Source of the DNA: Oligoflexia bacterium
GTDB lineage: Bacteria > Bdellovibrionota > UBA1018
NCBI GenBank assembly: GCA_903935335.1
Contig: CAIZRG010000036.1
Location: 1 to 64,000 of the forward strand
Reading direction: 5' to 3'
DNA: 64,000 bases
In this document: piece after piece, positions 18,637 to 28,060 of the stretch
Layout: each line of letters starts with the position of its first letter
Position numbering within the stretch: the stretch's first letter is position 1
The notes under the pieces: model-generated
The model's input: only the letters and a program-made list of their open reading frames with translations
What the model was told of the DNA's origin: nothing
Database searches by the model: none
Translations under genes and position numbers: made by a program

Positions 18637-19959
18637 TTATAATAAATTGCTAGCCAGTTCAGAAAGTTTAGATCTTTCACCTTTAGTTAAAGTGATATGA
18701 GCAGAAATTTGCTCTTCCTTAAATCGGTCCACCAAGTACACCAATCCATTATTCGCAGAATCTACATAAGGATTATCAATTTGATAACTATCTCCTGTTA
18801 AGACAATCTTCGTATCATCCCCTGCACGAGTCACAATCGTCTTGATCTCATGGGGGGTTAAATTTTGAGATTCATCCACAATCAAGTACTGTTGAGGAAT
18901 GGAACGGCCTCGAATATAAGTTAAAGGTTCAATCTGGAGTAATCCCTGATTCATAAGCTCTTGGCAACCCTTCCCCGCCCCTCTTCTTCCTTTGGCACTA
19001 GTAGTACCAAAAAGAAAATCAATATTATCGTAGATAGGCTGCATCCAAGGATTTAATTTCTCTTCGATATCCCCAGGTAAAAAACCAATATCTTTACCCA
19101 AGGGAAATACAGGACGAGAAACTAATAGTCGATGGTAAATACCTTCATCGACAGTCTTTGCTAAACCCGCTGCAATAGCTAATAAAGTTTTTCCAGTACC
19201 TGCCTTACCCACAAGACTAACCAGCTTAATATCGTCATTTAAAAGAGCATCAATGGCAAAAGCTTGTTCAGCATTCTTAGGAAAAATTCCCCATAAACCC
19301 TCTGAAGGCTTAAAAATTGGAACAATACAATCGAGTTCTTTAGAGTATCGACCCATAGCCGTATGAGTTGGATTTGAAACATCCTTCATAATGATATATT
19401 GATTCGGTCTAAACGGCTGAGTTGCATCTTTATATGCTAATTTCTTATTCTGATAAAATTCATCAACCCGATGAGAATCGATAGAAAGTGTTAAAGTCCC
19501 TGCATAAAGTTGTTCCGGCTCTACACTAGAAGGCTCGTAATCCTCAGCTGTAATTCCTAGTGCATCAGCTTTAATTCGAAGATTCACATCTTTTGTTACA
19601 AACACCACCGGACGCTTAGGATATTCTTTCTTAAGAGAAATCGCTAATGCTAGAATACGATTATCCGCTTTATCCATTTGTAGTTCAACTGGTAGAGGTT
19701 GATCTCCACCCAGTTCTACTGTTAAAATACCACCATTATCAATTTTAACGCCCTTTGAAAGCTCTCCATCTGAACGCATTTCATCAATCAAACGCGAAAA
19801 AAGACGAGCGTGTCGTCCATTCTCACTCATTTCCCGTTTGAAACGGTCGATTTCCTCAACAACCACCATTGGAATAACAATATCATTACTCCCAAATTTA
19901 AAAAGAGCCTGTGGATCAAACAAGAGAACATTAGTATCTAAGATGAATGCTTTGCGCAA
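18637..19959 (-). CDS. phoH2: PIN-PhoH fusion (PhoH2-type ATPase/ribonuclease)
   Basis: An N-terminal PIN domain (residues 1-130, beginning F-I-L-D-T-N-V-L-L with the metal-binding Asp) is fused to a PhoH ATPase domain (about 215-440) with Walker A G-K-A-G-T-G-K-T and the Walker B-like V-D-E-S-Q-N-L-T. Such proteins act as RNA helicase-ribonucleases in studied cases. At 440 residues it has the usual two-domain length. The start is a TTG supported by AAAGGAGG five bases upstream and by the PIN domain beginning right there. The upstream spacer holds copy 2 of the dispersed repeat. Confidence 0.92.
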   Translation of the reverse strand: MRKAFILDTNVLLFDPQALFKFGSNDIVIPMVVVEEIDRFKREMSENGRHARLFSRLIDEMRSDGELSKGVKIDNGGILTVELGGDQPLPVELQMDKADNRILALAISLKKEYPKRPVVFVTKDVNLRIKADALGITAEDYEPSSVEPEQLYAGTLTLSIDSHRVDEFYQNKKLAYKDATQPFRPNQYIIMKDVSNPTHTAMGRYSKELDCIVPIFKPSEGLWGIFPKNAEQAFAIDALLNDDIKLVSLVGKAGTGKTLLAIAAGLAKTVDEGIYHRLLVSRPVFPLGKDIGFLPGDIEEKLNPWMQPIYDNIDFLFGTTSAKGRRGAGKGCQELMNQGLLQIEPLTYIRGRSIPQQYLIVDESQNLTPHEIKTIVTRAGDDTKIVLTGDSYQIDNPYVDSANNGLVYLVDRFKEEQISAHITLTKGERSKLSELASNLL

Positions 19960-19983
19960 ACTTGCCTCCTTTGTGACCTAGTC

Positions 19984-20023
19984 AATCTTCACGCCCCAAA
20001 AGACATTTTCTTGAGCACTTACT
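19984..20023 (-). repeat. 40-bp dispersed repeat, copy 2
   Basis: It matches 11461-11500 in inverse orientation at 37 of 40 positions. It lies in the spacer between the end of the beta-barrel gene and the start of phoH. Unlike copy 1 it has no second arm next to it. Further toward the barrel gene (about 20088-20105) a short GCCTT/AAGGC stem without a good U-run is the only terminator-like structure. Confidence 0.75.
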
Positions 20024-20111
20024 ACCGAACAACTCTATTTCAAATCTGAGATCCTTCGCAACAGGAAAGAAAACTGTAAATTTTTAGCCTTTTTAAGGCC
20101 ATTTACGTTTA

Positions 20112-21182
20112 CTAGATCTCTAGCTTAAGCGTAATATGAAGTAAGTGTCGGCGTTCAGGATCCTGATTGACCAAAGTTGCTTGCTCTTCAGCATAGGAAA
20201 GATACATGACCTTGATAAACCAAAGATCAACTCCAGCTCCATAGGTGAGATACACCTGATTCACACCACCATAAAGACTAAGTAATGGAAATTTGAGCTC
20301 TAAACCAAAGTGATTTTTTTTTCTCCAATCAGCGTAATCTAAAATGTGACTGTAATCATAGGCCAGAGTAGCAACCATATCATCACTTTGATAGCTACTG
20401 GCCAAACCAAAAACGAGGTCACTTTTAATCGGACTTGAAGTTCCAGAAAAGCTAGTATCTCCAATATTTTTAAAAGCTAAAGCTGACTTGAGAGATAATT
20501 TTTTTTTGATCTGATAAACAAATTGAACACCAGAATCTAACCCATATCCACTTCCTAAGGATGAGTTCAATTGATTGATCATTGATTTTGAATCAATCGT
20601 TAAAAGCTCCATTAAACTTACTTTTTGATAACCCCCACTTCGAAAAAGATATTTTCCTGCCAATCCAAACCGAAGCTGACCTTTTTTTTTACGAAGTGTG
20701 AGAACAGGCACCCCAAAAGCAGCTTGAACACCATATGTGTTCTGCCTTTGAATCGAAAGAACGGGTAACGCCTTATTTTTTAGACTCACTCCCAGTTGTT
20801 GATCATACAATACTGAAACTCCAAAACCTGGGAAAACAAAATCAGAAGAAGCTTGAGCTCTTGCGTAAATATTCTTTCCCATAAAATTATTTAAAACGGA
20901 AAAACCAGAATTTGAGAGAGCATTGGATAAATCAGAATAGGAGTTAACCGCGTCATTTGACACCTCAATATTTGCACTTAAACCATGAAATAATATTTTC
21001 GAAACACCTGCAAGACCTGCTGGATTATAATAAATAGCACTTTCATCGTCAGCTACAGCTGTAAATGCTCCTCCCATAGCTTGAGCTCTTGGACTTTTAT
21101 ATAACAATTGAAATTCTTCAGCATGCCCTACAATACAAAACAAGAGCAACATCAAACTGATAGAGGCATACCAATACCTCAT
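20112..21182 (-). CDS. Outer-membrane beta-barrel protein (PorV/OmpP1-like)
   Basis: After a signal peptide ending H-A (about residue 22) comes S-P-R-A-Q-A-M-G-G-A-F-T-A-V-A-D-D-E-S-A-I-Y-Y-N-P-A-G-L-A. This N-terminus is typical of FadL/OmpP1 and PorV/PorQ-like barrels. Alternating strands then run to a C-terminal strand ending H-I-T-L-K-L-E-I. The length is 356 residues. The ATG at 21182 overlaps the stop of the preceding gene as ATGA, so the pair is translationally coupled; an ATG 15 bases earlier is less likely. It may import hydrophobic molecules or act as a secretion accessory; sequence alone does not say. Confidence 0.8.
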   Translation of the reverse strand: MRYWYASISLMLLLFCIVGHAEEFQLLYKSPRAQAMGGAFTAVADDESAIYYNPAGLAGVSKILFHGLSANIEVSNDAVNSYSDLSNALSNSGFSVLNNFMGKNIYARAQASSDFVFPGFGVSVLYDQQLGVSLKNKALPVLSIQRQNTYGVQAAFGVPVLTLRKKKGQLRFGLAGKYLFRSGGYQKVSLMELLTIDSKSMINQLNSSLGSGYGLDSGVQFVYQIKKKLSLKSALAFKNIGDTSFSGTSSPIKSDLVFGLASSYQSDDMVATLAYDYSHILDYADWRKKNHFGLELKFPLLSLYGGVNQVYLTYGAGVDLWFIKVMYLSYAEEQATLVNQDPERRHLLHITLKLEI

Positions 21183-22136
21183 GGAGGACCTTGCCAACTT
21201 GAATTAACAAACAAACTAATTCCAGCTGCCGCACAGGAATTCACATCCGTGGTAAGACCACTACAGCTGTCTCGATTTCTCAGGGTAATAGGACAACTCG
21301 TACAAGTGACAGCACCTGCGCAAGTTGTTGCACACCCAAAAGCACAAGCAGCATTGATAGCAGGCTTTAGAAATGAAAGAATTTTTTCATAATTATCATT
21401 ACTAACTAACGCAACTGCAAGAACAGAATCAATTCCATCAATCATATTTAACAGAGCAGCAGAAAAAGCACATCCATCACCCTGAGTGTTTGCTGGAAGA
21501 TCCCAAGGAAGGTTAACACTTTTATGATTGTTTGCAGTAGGACTTCCATATCGAGATTGCAAAGAACCCATTAATGCCATTCCTAAAAAAATAATGTAAG
21601 CATTTGCATCATCCCTTCTATCAGAAGAAAGAAGTGTTCTAGGATTGTTAACATCCAAATTAAGAATATTACTAGGAATAGTAATAGTATCTGGATTAAT
21701 TATAGACATTACTGCATCCATCCCATTCATGGCAGACTGAGGAATCCTGTCGTCAGGACTGGCTGTTGAATAAAATTCTTGAGCTAAAAACTCCCAAAAC
21801 CCAGAACCTCCCAAACTAGCAGGGAAATTAATAATATCTGAAAAAATATTAAAAATATTTATTTTAGAATAGCACCCATAAGTAGACGCCATTGCTAAAC
21901 GAATTTCATTATTTGTATTTGAAGAGTTATACAGAGGGTGAATCTTTAGATACGCTGCTGAGCAATTTTGATATGAAAGCTCAATATTGACTTGATCGAT
22001 AACTGAACTAATTAAAAGATTATTTGCAGCTGGATTTACAGAGTCATAACCTGGAGCAGCACAATTCGTAGAAAAAAATAAGACCAGGGAAAACCCACAT
22101 AATTGATTTAATTTTATCTCTAAAATACCAAACCAT
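21179..22136 (-). pseudogene. Exported Cys-rich protein gene split by a frameshift at a T7 tract
   Basis: The intact downstream frame encodes at least 237 residues from an internal ATG at 21892, but it stays open upstream to about 22145 without any ATG, GTG or TTG. In the neighbouring frame an ATG at 22136 starts M-V-W-Y-F-R-D-K-I-K-S-I-M-W-V-F-P-G-L-I-F-F, a typical signal-sequence start. Losing one T from the run of seven (A7 on the plus strand, 22072-22078) would join it to S-T-N-C-A-A-P-G-Y-D, giving a lipoprotein-like N-terminus. The mature part has many Cys near its end. It follows the aminotransferase by 17 bases and overlaps the barrel gene by ATGA, so it belongs to that operon. Cause may be mutation, slippage or assembly error. 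No family recognised. Confidence 0.65.
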
Positions 22137-22153
22137 CCTTGGTTTAGGGAGCT

Positions 22154-23389
22154 TTAACCCCACGTTTTCAATGACTCCAAATACTGAACAATCCTTTGAC
22201 ATCCCTCTAAGATTGTTTTTTCATCTGTCGAAAAACTAACTCTCACAAACTTAGGCTCACCAAATACTACACCTGGCACTACAGCTACTTTAGCCTTCTC
22301 TAAAAGATTTTTACAAAAACTAATAGAATCCTCTCCTGATTTTAAATAAGCCTGAACTCCAATAAAAAAATAAAAAGCTCCATCAGGAACACTCAATTCT
22401 AGTTTGGAGGCTTTTTTAAGATTTTCCAACATGAGATTACGTCTTTTTGTAAAATTCTTTGCTTGACTTAAAAAGTACTGATCTGGAAGCCCTAAAGCGG
22501 CAAGACTTGCCCACTGAGCTAAAGCATTAATCCCTGAAGTACTTTGACCTTGCAGAATTGCCATCCCTTCGGTAACAATCTTCGGGGCTACTGACCAGCC
22601 TATTCTCCAACCCGTCATCGCAGCACCCTTTGACATACCATTGACCGTAATTGTTCTATGAGCAAGCTCGGGTGCAGCTTCTAAGAATGAACAAAATGGA
22701 GTGTTATCTAAAGTAATGCGATCATAAATCTCGTCTGAAACAACCCAAACCCCCTGAGCTTGAGGAGCATGAATCAAAATATCGGCTAATGCAGCAAATT
22801 CATCCCGAGTATACATTGCTCCTGTTGGATTATTGGGAGAATTAAGAATGAGAATTTTCACTTTAGGACCTAAAGCTGACTTCAACTGAGAAGGATTAAT
22901 TTTAAACCCTTGAGAATATGAAGATTTAATTAATTTAGGAATTCCTCCAGCAATTTTTACCATATCTGGATAACTCAACCAATAGGGAGAAGGAATTAAT
23001 ACTTCATCTCCTGAGTCCAAAAGAGCTAAAAAAGAATTAAAAAGCGCTTGCTTTGCCCCATTAGTGACAACGACATCTGAAGCCTTCCATGGATGAGTCT
23101 GACCGATCCAAGACTGCTGCTGATTCGTTTTTTGGGTGATAGCCTCTCTGAGTTCTAAAATCCCAGTGACTGGAGTATATTTGGAGCAATTAGCCTGAAC
23201 TGCTTTTATTGCTGCCTCTTTAGCAACATCAGGAACCCAAAAATCAGGTTCTCCAGCAGTTAAATTAATAACATCAAGTCCTTTGGCCTTCATTGACTGA
23301 ACTGCAGCATTGAGCTGCAGCGTTGTACTTTCAGATACCCCAGATAGCCTCTGAGATAGATGCAGTAGATTTTCTTGTTTTAAAGTCAT
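22154..23389 (-). CDS. aspC: Class I aminotransferase (aspartate aminotransferase type)
   Basis: PLP enzyme that moves an amino group between an amino acid and a 2-oxo acid, most like the AspB/AspC (Ib) branch. Motifs in order: N-L-T-A-G-E-P-D-F near residue 43, the substrate segment S-P-Y-W-L-S-Y-P-D, N-S-P-N-N-P-T-G, S-D-E-I-Y-D, and the PLP-lysine motif S-K-G-A-A-M-T-G-W-R-I-G. Length is 411 residues from the ATG at 23389. A longer frame to 23497 overlaps coaD and adds unrelated sequence. It follows coaD by 10 bases. Exact substrate (Asp, Tyr or prephenate) is not certain. Confidence 0.9.
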   Translation of the reverse strand: MTLKQENLLHLSQRLSGVSESTTLQLNAAVQSMKAKGLDVINLTAGEPDFWVPDVAKEAAIKAVQANCSKYTPVTGILELREAITQKTNQQQSWIGQTHPWKASDVVVTNGAKQALFNSFLALLDSGDEVLIPSPYWLSYPDMVKIAGGIPKLIKSSYSQGFKINPSQLKSALGPKVKILILNSPNNPTGAMYTRDEFAALADILIHAPQAQGVWVVSDEIYDRITLDNTPFCSFLEAAPELAHRTITVNGMSKGAAMTGWRIGWSVAPKIVTEGMAILQGQSTSGINALAQWASLAALGLPDQYFLSQAKNFTKRRNLMLENLKKASKLELSVPDGAFYFFIGVQAYLKSGEDSISFCKNLLEKAKVAVVPGVVFGEPKFVRVSFSTDEKTILEGCQRIVQYLESLKTWG

Positions 23390-23399
23390 AAAGCCTTTC

Positions 23400-23897
23400 T
23401 TAATTTTTTTTAGACACCTTGACCTTAAGCCGAGCAACAACCCCAGCTGGAACATAAGGTGAAATATCACCATCATAGTAAAATAATTCTTTAACAATTG
23501 TAGAACTTACAAAATAAAGATTCTGAGCTGTCATCATAAATAAAGTTTCAACCTGAGGATTGAGTTCTTTATTCATACTGGCCATCATAAATTCATATTC
23601 AAAATCACTTGCAGCTCTTAGTCCTCGAATTACAGCAGAAATCTGATGGACTCGAGCATAATCCATAATTAATCCAGACCATCGATCGACTTTCACTCCT
23701 TTTCGATCAGATACGACTTCCCGAATCAATTCAACTCTTTCCTGAGGACTCAGGAGCGGCTTTTTGTGCCCTGTACCAGCAACAACGATAATCACTTCAG
23801 AAAACAAGGATAAACTGCGATCTAAAATATCAAGATGCCCATTGGTAATGGGATCGAAACTTCCTGGATAAATCGCTTTTCTGACAGTATCATTCAT
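23400..23897 (-). CDS. coaD: Phosphopantetheine adenylyltransferase
   Basis: Fourth step of coenzyme A synthesis: transfers AMP from ATP to 4'-phosphopantetheine. The N-terminus Y-P-G-S-F-D-P-I-T-N-G-H-L-D carries the nucleotidyltransferase T/HxGH motif, and later R-G-L-R-A-A-S-D-F-E-Y-E and S-S-T-I-V-K-E-L are family hallmarks. At 165 residues it is full length. It lies four bases after rsmD, a pairing common in bacteria, and ten bases before the aminotransferase. Confidence 0.97.
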   Translation of the reverse strand: MNDTVRKAIYPGSFDPITNGHLDILDRSLSLFSEVIIVVAGTGHKKPLLSPQERVELIREVVSDRKGVKVDRWSGLIMDYARVHQISAVIRGLRAASDFEYEFMMASMNKELNPQVETLFMMTAQNLYFVSSTIVKELFYYDGDISPYVPAGVVARLKVKVSKKN

Positions 23898-23901
23898 AAT
23901 T

Positions 23902-24468
23902 TTAGCATCTTAGATAAGTTGTCAGTACGCTGTCACCATATTTTTTTTCTCGCACTTTTTGTAAGCCTGCAACTTCATCAGGAAGCTCATTCTTAGAATT
24001 TATTTTCTGAACTCTCCATTCCAAGCAGAAATACGCACCCATGGTGAGTAGTTGAGACCAAGGTAAATGAGAAAGAAGAAACATCCCCCAGTCTTTGTCA
24101 TACGGCGGATCTGCTAAAACCAAATCAAACGGTCCATAAGCGATTAGTCGCGGGATCACCTTGGGAAGTGCTTCATTCAAGAGTTTTATCTGATTCATCA
24201 CTTTTAAATGTTGAGCATTTCTCAAAATGCACTGAGCAACTCCTGGAGAAGACTCGACGAAAACAACCTGACTAGCCCCTCGTGAAAGAGATTCAAAACC
24301 CAAAGCTCCAGATCCTGCAAAAAGATCTAAAACATAAGCTTCAGGAGTAACGGATTGCAAAGAGTTAAAAAGTGCTTGCCGTAACTTAGATTGAGTTGGC
24401 CGAGTTTGACTCTGGTTAGGAGTCTGAATGGATTGACCTCGAAAAATACCGCCGGTGAGACGTAACAT
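23902..24468 (-). CDS. rsmD: 16S rRNA (guanine-966-N2)-methyltransferase
   Basis: Methylates G966 of 16S rRNA using SAM. It has the RsmD opening R-L-T-G-G-I-F-R-G, the SAM site D-L-F-A-G-S-G-A-L-G-F-E-S-L-S-R-G-A near residue 46 and the catalytic motif A-D-P-P-Y-D near 121. The 188 residues are typical. Gene order rsmD-coaD is conserved in many bacteria. The upstream acidic protein gene ends 32 bases earlier on the same strand. Confidence 0.95.
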   Translation of the reverse strand: MLRLTGGIFRGQSIQTPNQSQTRPTQSKLRQALFNSLQSVTPEAYVLDLFAGSGALGFESLSRGASQVVFVESSPGVAQCILRNAQHLKVMNQIKLLNEALPKVIPRLIAYGPFDLVLADPPYDKDWGMFLLSHLPWSQLLTMGAYFCLEWRVQKINSKNELPDEVAGLQKVREKKYGDSVLTTYLRC

Positions 24469-24500
24469 GAAAATCCCTCTTCATCAGAGGTCATCGCATT

Positions 24501-25004
24501 TTATATGTTTTTTTTGGAGTGCTTTGTGAACTGTGGTATTTTCAATTCAACCCCACCTGAAAGTCGAATTTGGAGAAATGGACCATTGAAGTCGACTAAG
24601 ACAAATTGATCTGCATCATAATTCAGCTGCACAGCCATTTTCCCTTGAATTTTCATGGATAATAAATTTTCAAGATGAACCTCTTTTTGAGAAATACTGG
24701 ATGAGTCATGGACTGGCTTTTCCGCTTCCCAAACATCCTCTCTGGTTTTAGTGAGTTCTCGAAGCAATTCTTCTTCGGACTGACTTTCATCAAAAACTTC
24801 AGTTAAAGGCTCATTCACTTCAGGTTGAGAACCTTCAGAAGAAAGGTTTTCCTCCCCCTGCAACTGAAGATCTGATTCTGCTTCCATTTTTTGCTGCAAT
24901 TCATTAATTTCATTGACAATATGGTCAAAATCTTCTTCTTTGTTCTCTTGAGACTGTTCCAAGCTTCCTTTGAACTCAGGTTTTTCCTTATTTGGAGCAG
25001 TCAT
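24501..25004 (-). CDS. Acidic protein of unknown function
   Basis: Not recognised. The first 100 of 167 residues are extremely rich in Glu, Gln, Ser and Asp and probably disordered or coiled coil. The last 55 residues form a compact, predicted beta-rich piece (K-I-Q-G-K-M-A-V-Q-L-N-Y-D-A-D-Q-F-V-L-V) ending in a Lys-rich tail. No signal peptide, so cytoplasmic. First gene of the rsmD-coaD-aspC run and divergent from the 910-residue gene, with a 173-bp shared spacer containing the short palindrome CATCTC-TT-GAGATG at 25028-25041. Confidence 0.6.
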   Translation of the reverse strand: MTAPNKEKPEFKGSLEQSQENKEEDFDHIVNEINELQQKMEAESDLQLQGEENLSSEGSQPEVNEPLTEVFDESQSEEELLRELTKTREDVWEAEKPVHDSSSISQKEVHLENLLSMKIQGKMAVQLNYDADQFVLVDFNGPFLQIRLSGGVELKIPQFTKHSKKNI

Positions 25005-25177
25005 GCCTGATTGACCTGTCTTTCTCTCATCTCTTGAGATGGGATCGGCTCAAATTAAAAAGAAGTTAAGATTAAAAATTATCCGAGTCACTCATTGATT
25101 TTTTTCTCGCCAGAATCAAACAACCCCGGTATTTGATTAAAGTTCAGTCTTAAAAACTAAAATAGGTATTTACTGAC

Positions 25178-27910
25178 GTGTCAGATACTCCGATGCTATT
25201 AGATCACTTGATCGATCCTGATCGTCTTGAAGGGACTATCAGCAATGAAACTCGCACACGAATGGAGGATATGTTAGAATGTATTTCTCCATCCAAACTT
25301 CCTCCTACTCAGGATGTGAAATTAGTATCCCCAAAGCTCGTACCTCCTTCTGATTGGACAACCCGGCCAATTACCCCTTCATTTTCTTCGGTTTTACCTT
25401 CACTGGTCACCCTCTCTGGAAGGATACTCCATGAACTCGAAACTGATCTTCCCCGGCTCCTCTCACTCAATCCTAGCCGCCGTGAAGCCATTGCTCACCA
25501 TTTAGACAAGCTTGCGGGGAGTTCTCCATCCTCTTCTTCCTATGGAAACTCAGATACCATTCATCGTTTACGCCACTGGATTGAAGGGCCTAGGCAGGCC
25601 CACCAAAGTACAGCGCTACGAACTTATTTTGAAGAAGTGGCCACCATCGCTCTGGGACAAGCCCTTCTATTAAAAAGTTGGTCTGATCGCGGAATTAGGC
25701 ACTGGAGTGAATCGGATTTAGGTCGACTCAACTGGGCATTGAGTAGTGCTTTAAAGCCTCAAATTCCTCTAGATCGAGAGGGTTGGCAAATTACAAGACC
25801 TAATCTTTACTCCTGGTTTAATCCAAGCCCAATTCTCCAACATGAAATCTGGGTTGCTCTAGAATCATGGAAAGTGACCCTTGAAGGACCTAGCTTTTTG
25901 CTGACACTCCTCAGCACTGTTCGAAAATCTCAACCTGAAAATGCCGATCCCTGTGGCTACGATCCTAAATTTTTCAAAGCCTTATGGGATCACATGGATC
26001 TCCTAGGATTAAGCTCCACACCAAATTCTCAGCTCTTAAAACGTAAAAAAATCATTTTTTCACCTACTCTTAGGGATGGATCCATTGTCCGAGCAGGACC
26101 TTCTGATGTAAATTGGATCGGTTTAGAATCCTCCCCATTTCAGCTCATGCTCGCAGAACTCATGCAAATCTGGTGGGGCCCATGTCCTCCTCCCTTTTGG
26201 TCGATTGGAACAGGCTTAGAAGTTCATTCTAAGGATCAACTCGCTTTAGCACTTTGCTCTGCCAAACCCTCTATTTTATCTCGAATTGCTGAAATGGAAG
26301 CTTGTGATGCAGCTTTCGTTTTTGAAGAACAGACTGTTCGAGCTCAAAGCCGAAATATTCATTCCACTCGATTTAAAGAGCAAGTAGAGAGTTTACCTTA
26401 TTTTAAACGACTCCGAAGTGCTGGAACAAGCCTGGGTGACCTGCAAGCTTGTGTTGCTATCTCTAAATTGAGACCTGGGGGTATTTTGATCTGGTCTAGA
26501 CAAGAAGCACTCAGTGCCAAAGAGGGTGCTGAAATGCTCAACTTCATTCTCAATCGTGCCAAATTAACCTGCGAATGGGATTTTTCTGAGCTGCAACATT
26601 CTTTACCCTCCTCTTCCCCTCTCTACCCAAAACATCTGTATTTATTCCAAAAAGAAAGTCACATTGAAGCTCGCCTCTCACATCGGCCCATCAGACATTC
26701 GATTCAAGGCCAAATGAGGAGTCATATTGAGCTAGAACTGGTTCTAGAAGACGCTCTTCAATCCATCTGCCAAACCATCCAACCTCGAGGCCAATGGACC
26801 ATTTTGTCTCACTCCAGCCCTTCCTCTCAAAAAGATTGGATTGAAAAGTGGCCAGATCCTACTTCTCACTCTGTCATTCGAAAACTTGATCAGCTCAGAA
26901 TTGAATCTCTGCCTTTAGCAAATTTAACTACGATTCGACCCACTCCTGATGAAGATCCAAAACAAGGCGGCAAATGGTCAGTTGGTTCTTCACTCAAGGG
27001 CTTATGGGTCTTTTCAGAATGCGACTCAGAAGGGAGAAAACTGATTTCAAGACCACTGCCTCGCGTCGGACAAGAAGCAGAAGGGAATGGATTTCTCATT
27101 CTTGTTCCAGACGAAGGCTGGGTTGCTCCACTTTCTTTTTATCTCATGTCTGAACTCGTTCAAAAGTGGTTGGATCACCATGCTGAACGACGAGGAGAAC
27201 GCTGGATTCTGAATGAGCAGATCATCAAATGGATCCCTGTTCCAAAACCCCTCTTAGCCGTACTTGGAGTTCCTAGTGCTCTTGAAGAACCCCCTCCTTC
27301 TTTTACACTCCCTCTTCCTGAAGACTGGGAGAAACTTGTCTCCGAAGTCGCCTATCAACCCCAAGCCATTAAAGCTGCACTCACCGAGTTGAATCCCAAT
27401 CACCCTTCCAATCTCCGAATTCATGCAACGATCTTTGTGAGAGCTGCTCGAGCACTAGACTACGTTCGATATGGACAAAAGAGACTATTCTCTTTAGTCA
27501 AACCTGATGGAAGTATCCGTTGGAGAGAGCTTTTAGATATCTTACCTAAAGGCGAATGCGTGACTCTCTCTCTTCACCCTAAAATTCGGCTCTCAGGTAG
27601 TTTACCTCCACATCTTCCCATTGGAAAAATGGATCGTGTCAAATCACCTAGACCAGGCATTCTTCTGGCTACTGAAAGTGGATTTAGTCTTCATATATGT
27701 GCAGAAAACTCAGCTTTCATTCATATTCTTTGGGAACAGCTTGAGGGTTTGACTCACCCCACCTGGAATGAATTGCTTCAATATCTTAGAGTTCCTAGAA
27801 AAATTGAGATGGCCGAATCCACAGCTTTAGATGTCTTGCAATCTCATTCGGAGCAAACCCTTTTACTTCAAGACCTGCGAGATTTGTTAGCCATGTGTCA
27901 GCTTTTTTAG
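25178..27910 (+). CDS. 910-residue protein resembling a degenerate N6-DNA methyltransferase
   Basis: No family is certain. A motif I-like A-D-P-C-G-Y-D-P-K-F-F (near residue 257) is followed by C-D-A-A-F-V-F where active enzymes have a D-x-x-x-x-N-P-P-Y motif. Then comes L-R-P-G-G-I-L-I-W-S-R-Q-E-A-L-S, close to the L-K-P-G-G strand of N6-adenine methyltransferases, and near residue 690 I-I-K-W-I-P-V-P-K-P-L-L, like the I-x-x-I-P-I-P-x-P element of TaqI-like specificity domains. If right, the fold is kept but the catalytic NPPY is lost. It starts at a GTG, is cytoplasmic, and stands alone with no restriction subunit adjacent. Alternatives: an unrelated lineage-specific protein. Confidence 0.4.
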   Translation: MSDTPMLLDHLIDPDRLEGTISNETRTRMEDMLECISPSKLPPTQDVKLVSPKLVPPSDWTTRPITPSFSSVLPSLVTLSGRILHELETDLPRLLSLNPSRREAIAHHLDKLAGSSPSSSSYGNSDTIHRLRHWIEGPRQAHQSTALRTYFEEVATIALGQALLLKSWSDRGIRHWSESDLGRLNWALSSALKPQIPLDREGWQITRPNLYSWFNPSPILQHEIWVALESWKVTLEGPSFLLTLLSTVRKSQPENADPCGYDPKFFKALWDHMDLLGLSSTPNSQLLKRKKIIFSPTLRDGSIVRAGPSDVNWIGLESSPFQLMLAELMQIWWGPCPPPFWSIGTGLEVHSKDQLALALCSAKPSILSRIAEMEACDAAFVFEEQTVRAQSRNIHSTRFKEQVESLPYFKRLRSAGTSLGDLQACVAISKLRPGGILIWSRQEALSAKEGAEMLNFILNRAKLTCEWDFSELQHSLPSSSPLYPKHLYLFQKESHIEARLSHRPIRHSIQGQMRSHIELELVLEDALQSICQTIQPRGQWTILSHSSPSSQKDWIEKWPDPTSHSVIRKLDQLRIESLPLANLTTIRPTPDEDPKQGGKWSVGSSLKGLWVFSECDSEGRKLISRPLPRVGQEAEGNGFLILVPDEGWVAPLSFYLMSELVQKWLDHHAERRGERWILNEQIIKWIPVPKPLLAVLGVPSALEEPPPSFTLPLPEDWEKLVSEVAYQPQAIKAALTELNPNHPSNLRIHATIFVRAARALDYVRYGQKRLFSLVKPDGSIRWRELLDILPKGECVTLSLHPKIRLSGSLPPHLPIGKMDRVKSPRPGILLATESGFSLHICAENSAFIHILWEQLEGLTHPTWNELLQYLRVPRKIEMAESTALDVLQSHSEQTLLLQDLRDLLAMCQLF

Positions 27911-27964
27911 CACTCAGAGAACCCTAAATCCTATCCAAGACGGGTTACTCTCCTTGGGTACTGT

Positions 27965-27980
27965 TGGCACTGTAGATGCA
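27965..27980 (+). promoter_or_regulatory. Near-consensus sigma-54 promoter
   Basis: TGGCAC at 27965-27970, five bases, then ATGCA at 27976-27980. This matches TGGCAC-N5-TTGCW at all but one of the specified bases, with the required GG/GC spacing of -24/-12 elements and a preceding T. It lies in a gene-free stretch and points toward the hairpin leader and two downstream genes, with transcription expected from about 27991. A sigma-54 activator is encoded 3.7 kb away (31696-33090). Confidence 0.65.
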
Positions 27981-28060
27981 TAAGATTATTCTTGCCTGAT
28001 ATTCGGTATGATCTGACGAAGTTTAAGACCTAACGTTACGAACTTCGATGCTTTTCCTTC

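Noticed and set aside
21108-21392. Plus-strand frames opposite the exported protein and barrel genes
   Set aside because: They are antisense shadows without ribosome sites or sensible composition; the minus-strand genes explain the region.
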